A stretch of 34,833 nt of DNA from an uncultured Prevotella sp. (GTDB lineage: Bacteria > Bacteroidota > Bacteroidia > Bacteroidales > Bacteroidaceae). The notes beneath the pieces are model-generated. The model made no database searches, was not told the origin of the DNA, and saw only the letters and a program-made list of their open reading frames with translations. Of this stretch, positions 34,270 to 34,833 are shown in pieces. Both the position numbers and the translations under genes were made by a program. The stretch spans positions 1 to 34,833 of the forward strand of contig CAKPZJ010000030.1 in the NCBI GenBank assembly GCA_934204655.1, given 5' to 3'. Within the stretch, counting starts at the first letter, position 1; every line of letters begins with the position of its first letter.

Positions 34270-34578
34270 CAAACCCTGTCATAATAACTAAATATAGCTA
34301 TCAGCTTCTGCCGGTGGCCTATTCCGGGTGCCTGGACCGAAGCCAGGGCTGTCTCCTGGCGTATCAGTGGCGATATCAATGTGCCCAGGACTCCATACGC
34401 AGTACTCTCCCAGTTGGAGACCGACTGCAAAGAGGTCGTCAGCCAGGCTCAGCTCGCCGTCAATCTGCATGCCGGGACAGCCAGATATGGTTAGGCAGTC
34501 TGCGCACATGGTGTCCAAGGCTCGGCAGCATCACGATAGGGCGCCAGCAGTAGCCGCGGTTACTCTTATTATATATAT
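34270..34578. other. unassigned region after the helicase gene
   Basis: About 300 bp with coding-like GC content but no reading frame I can assign. Frames are open on both strands for 76-108 codons (for example 34328-34654 plus and 34288-34518 minus) without a recognisable start or motif. A perfect GCCAGG/CCTGGC hairpin lies at 34342-34360. It may be a decayed gene, or a structured RNA upstream of the terminator at 34579. Confidence 0.4.
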
Positions 34579-34623
34579 AAGAGCCGTATCCAAGCCCGAA
34601 AAATGCTTGAATACGGCTCTCTT
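34579..34623 (+). terminator. intrinsic-type terminator hairpin
   Basis: AAGAGCCGTAT plus AAGC on the left (34579-34595) pair with GCTT and ATACGGCTCTCTT on the right (34605-34623), with one small internal mismatch and a short A-rich loop. The following CTTATTTCTATT is T-rich. It can end transcription of the M16-helicase operon or of an RNA in the unassigned region before it. Confidence 0.75.
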
Positions 34624-34651
34624 ATTTCTATTCGGTTACAGATACGTTTTG

Positions 34652-34708
34652 TAAAGGTCGTCTTTAGAATTCTAAAGGGCACCTTTAGCGCGCTAAAGAT
34701 GCCCTTTA
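34652..34708. repeat. phased array of CTAAAG/CTTTAG dyads
   Basis: Hexamers alternate in direction with regular spacers: TAAAG, 5 nt, CTTTAG, 4 nt, CTAAAG, 5 nt, CTTTAG, 4 nt, CTAAAG, 5 nt, CTTTA. The period is 21 bp. It contains two perfect 16-bp palindromes, CTTTAGAATTCTAAAG (34662-34677) and CTTTAGCGCGCTAAAG (34683-34698), and an overall dyad with 18-bp arms at 34673-34708 (one mismatch). It could be an operator for a multimeric regulator, a replication or recombination site, or a repeat. Confidence 0.85.
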
Positions 34709-34765
34709 CGATAGCTATCTGCCATCTTTGGGAAAGCAGACTTTATTCTGAGGATTAAAAAGACC

Positions 34766-34833
34766 TCAATACTCTTCCACAGAGCCGCCATTCCACCATT
34801 CCTTTTCGCTGATGTATCTAATATAACGAGGTG
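34766..34833 (-). CDS. possible 3' end of a gene entering from the right edge
   Basis: On the minus strand, an open frame runs from the window edge to a TGA at 34766-34768. The last residues read RYISEKEWWNGGSVEEY, a protein-like, charged and Trp-containing end. It is followed by TCTTTTT on the same strand. The ending Trp-Asn...Ser...Glu...Tyr resembles the WNDSEEGEY end of the 54-aa peptide at 2491, but only 21 codons are visible, so this is weak. Confidence 0.3.
   Translation of the reverse strand, partial: PRYIRYISEKEWWNGGSVEEY

Noticed and set aside
34270..34578. Known structured RNA (6S, SRP or RNase P)
   Set aside because: No conserved core sequence of these RNAs could be found by eye; only a simple hairpin is present.

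Overview
The window looks like a chromosomal segment of a Bacteroidales bacterium, most probably a Prevotellaceae member with a fairly GC-rich genome. The evidence is the set of promoters of the Bacteroidetes type (-33 TTTG, 19-20 bp spacer, -7 TAnnTTTG) just before start codons. Family content agrees: DUF4954 behind hflX, a NagB/PIG-L fusion protein, secreted proteins with a Gly-x-Lys-Tyr type C-terminal tail, two-domain M16 peptidases, and a bacterial alpha-2-macroglobulin followed by DUF1573. No rRNA, tRNA, insertion sequence or CRISPR array was seen.

Layout. (1) 1-2.9 kb, plus strand, visibly more AT-rich: a secreted multidomain protein followed 21 nt later by a 54-codon-scale peptide gene. 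(2) 2.9-13.2 kb, minus strand: a 5'-truncated F5/8-type C domain remnant, a secreted M1-like metallopeptidase, a secreted M16 peptidase, a two-gene hflX-DUF4954 operon with a clear promoter, and a secreted sialate O-acetylesterase preceded by tandem promoter-like repeats. (3) 13.2-19.0 kb, plus strand: an 0.8 kb intergenic region with repeats and one doubtful small ORF, a secreted CotH-domain protein, then the nagB and NagB-PIG-L operon, closed by a strong bidirectional hairpin. (4) 19.1-19.9 kb, minus: a secreted basic-secretory-protein type peptidase. (5) 20.2-27.7 kb, plus: a tightly packed operon of alpha-2-macroglobulin, DUF1573 protein and ispH. (6) 27.7-28.5 kb: an intergenic mosaic of repeats with a 34-bp perfect inverted repeat and GTAAAANN octamer arrays. 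(7) 28.6-34.3 kb, plus: a second M16 peptidase and a UvrD-type helicase carrying an inserted DEDDh exonuclease. (8) 34.3-34.8 kb: an unassigned region, a terminator, a helically phased array of CTTTAG/CTAAAG dyads, and possibly the 3' end of another gene.

How the genes fit together. Much of the window concerns the cell envelope and proteins outside the cytoplasm: four predicted exported metallopeptidases (M1-like, two M16, BSP), one protease-trap-like alpha-2-macroglobulin that lacks the thioester residues, an esterase acting on acetylated sialic acid or other glycans, and surface proteins with shared C-terminal modules. Amino-sugar use is represented by NagB and its fusion paralogue, which sits beside the glycan-directed genes. 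Housekeeping functions are ispH (isoprenoid synthesis), hflX (ribosome rescue GTPase) and the helicase-exonuclease.

The strongest leads for something undescribed are non-coding: the phased dyad array at 34652-34708, the inverted-repeat/octamer mosaic at 27762-28288, and the 64-bp promoter-like repeat at 13238-13322 with a dispersed relative at 20074-20143. Among proteins, the NagB-PIG-L fusion with lost deaminase residues and the helicase with the inserted exonuclease deserve attention. All family assignments are from reading motifs; no database search was possible.
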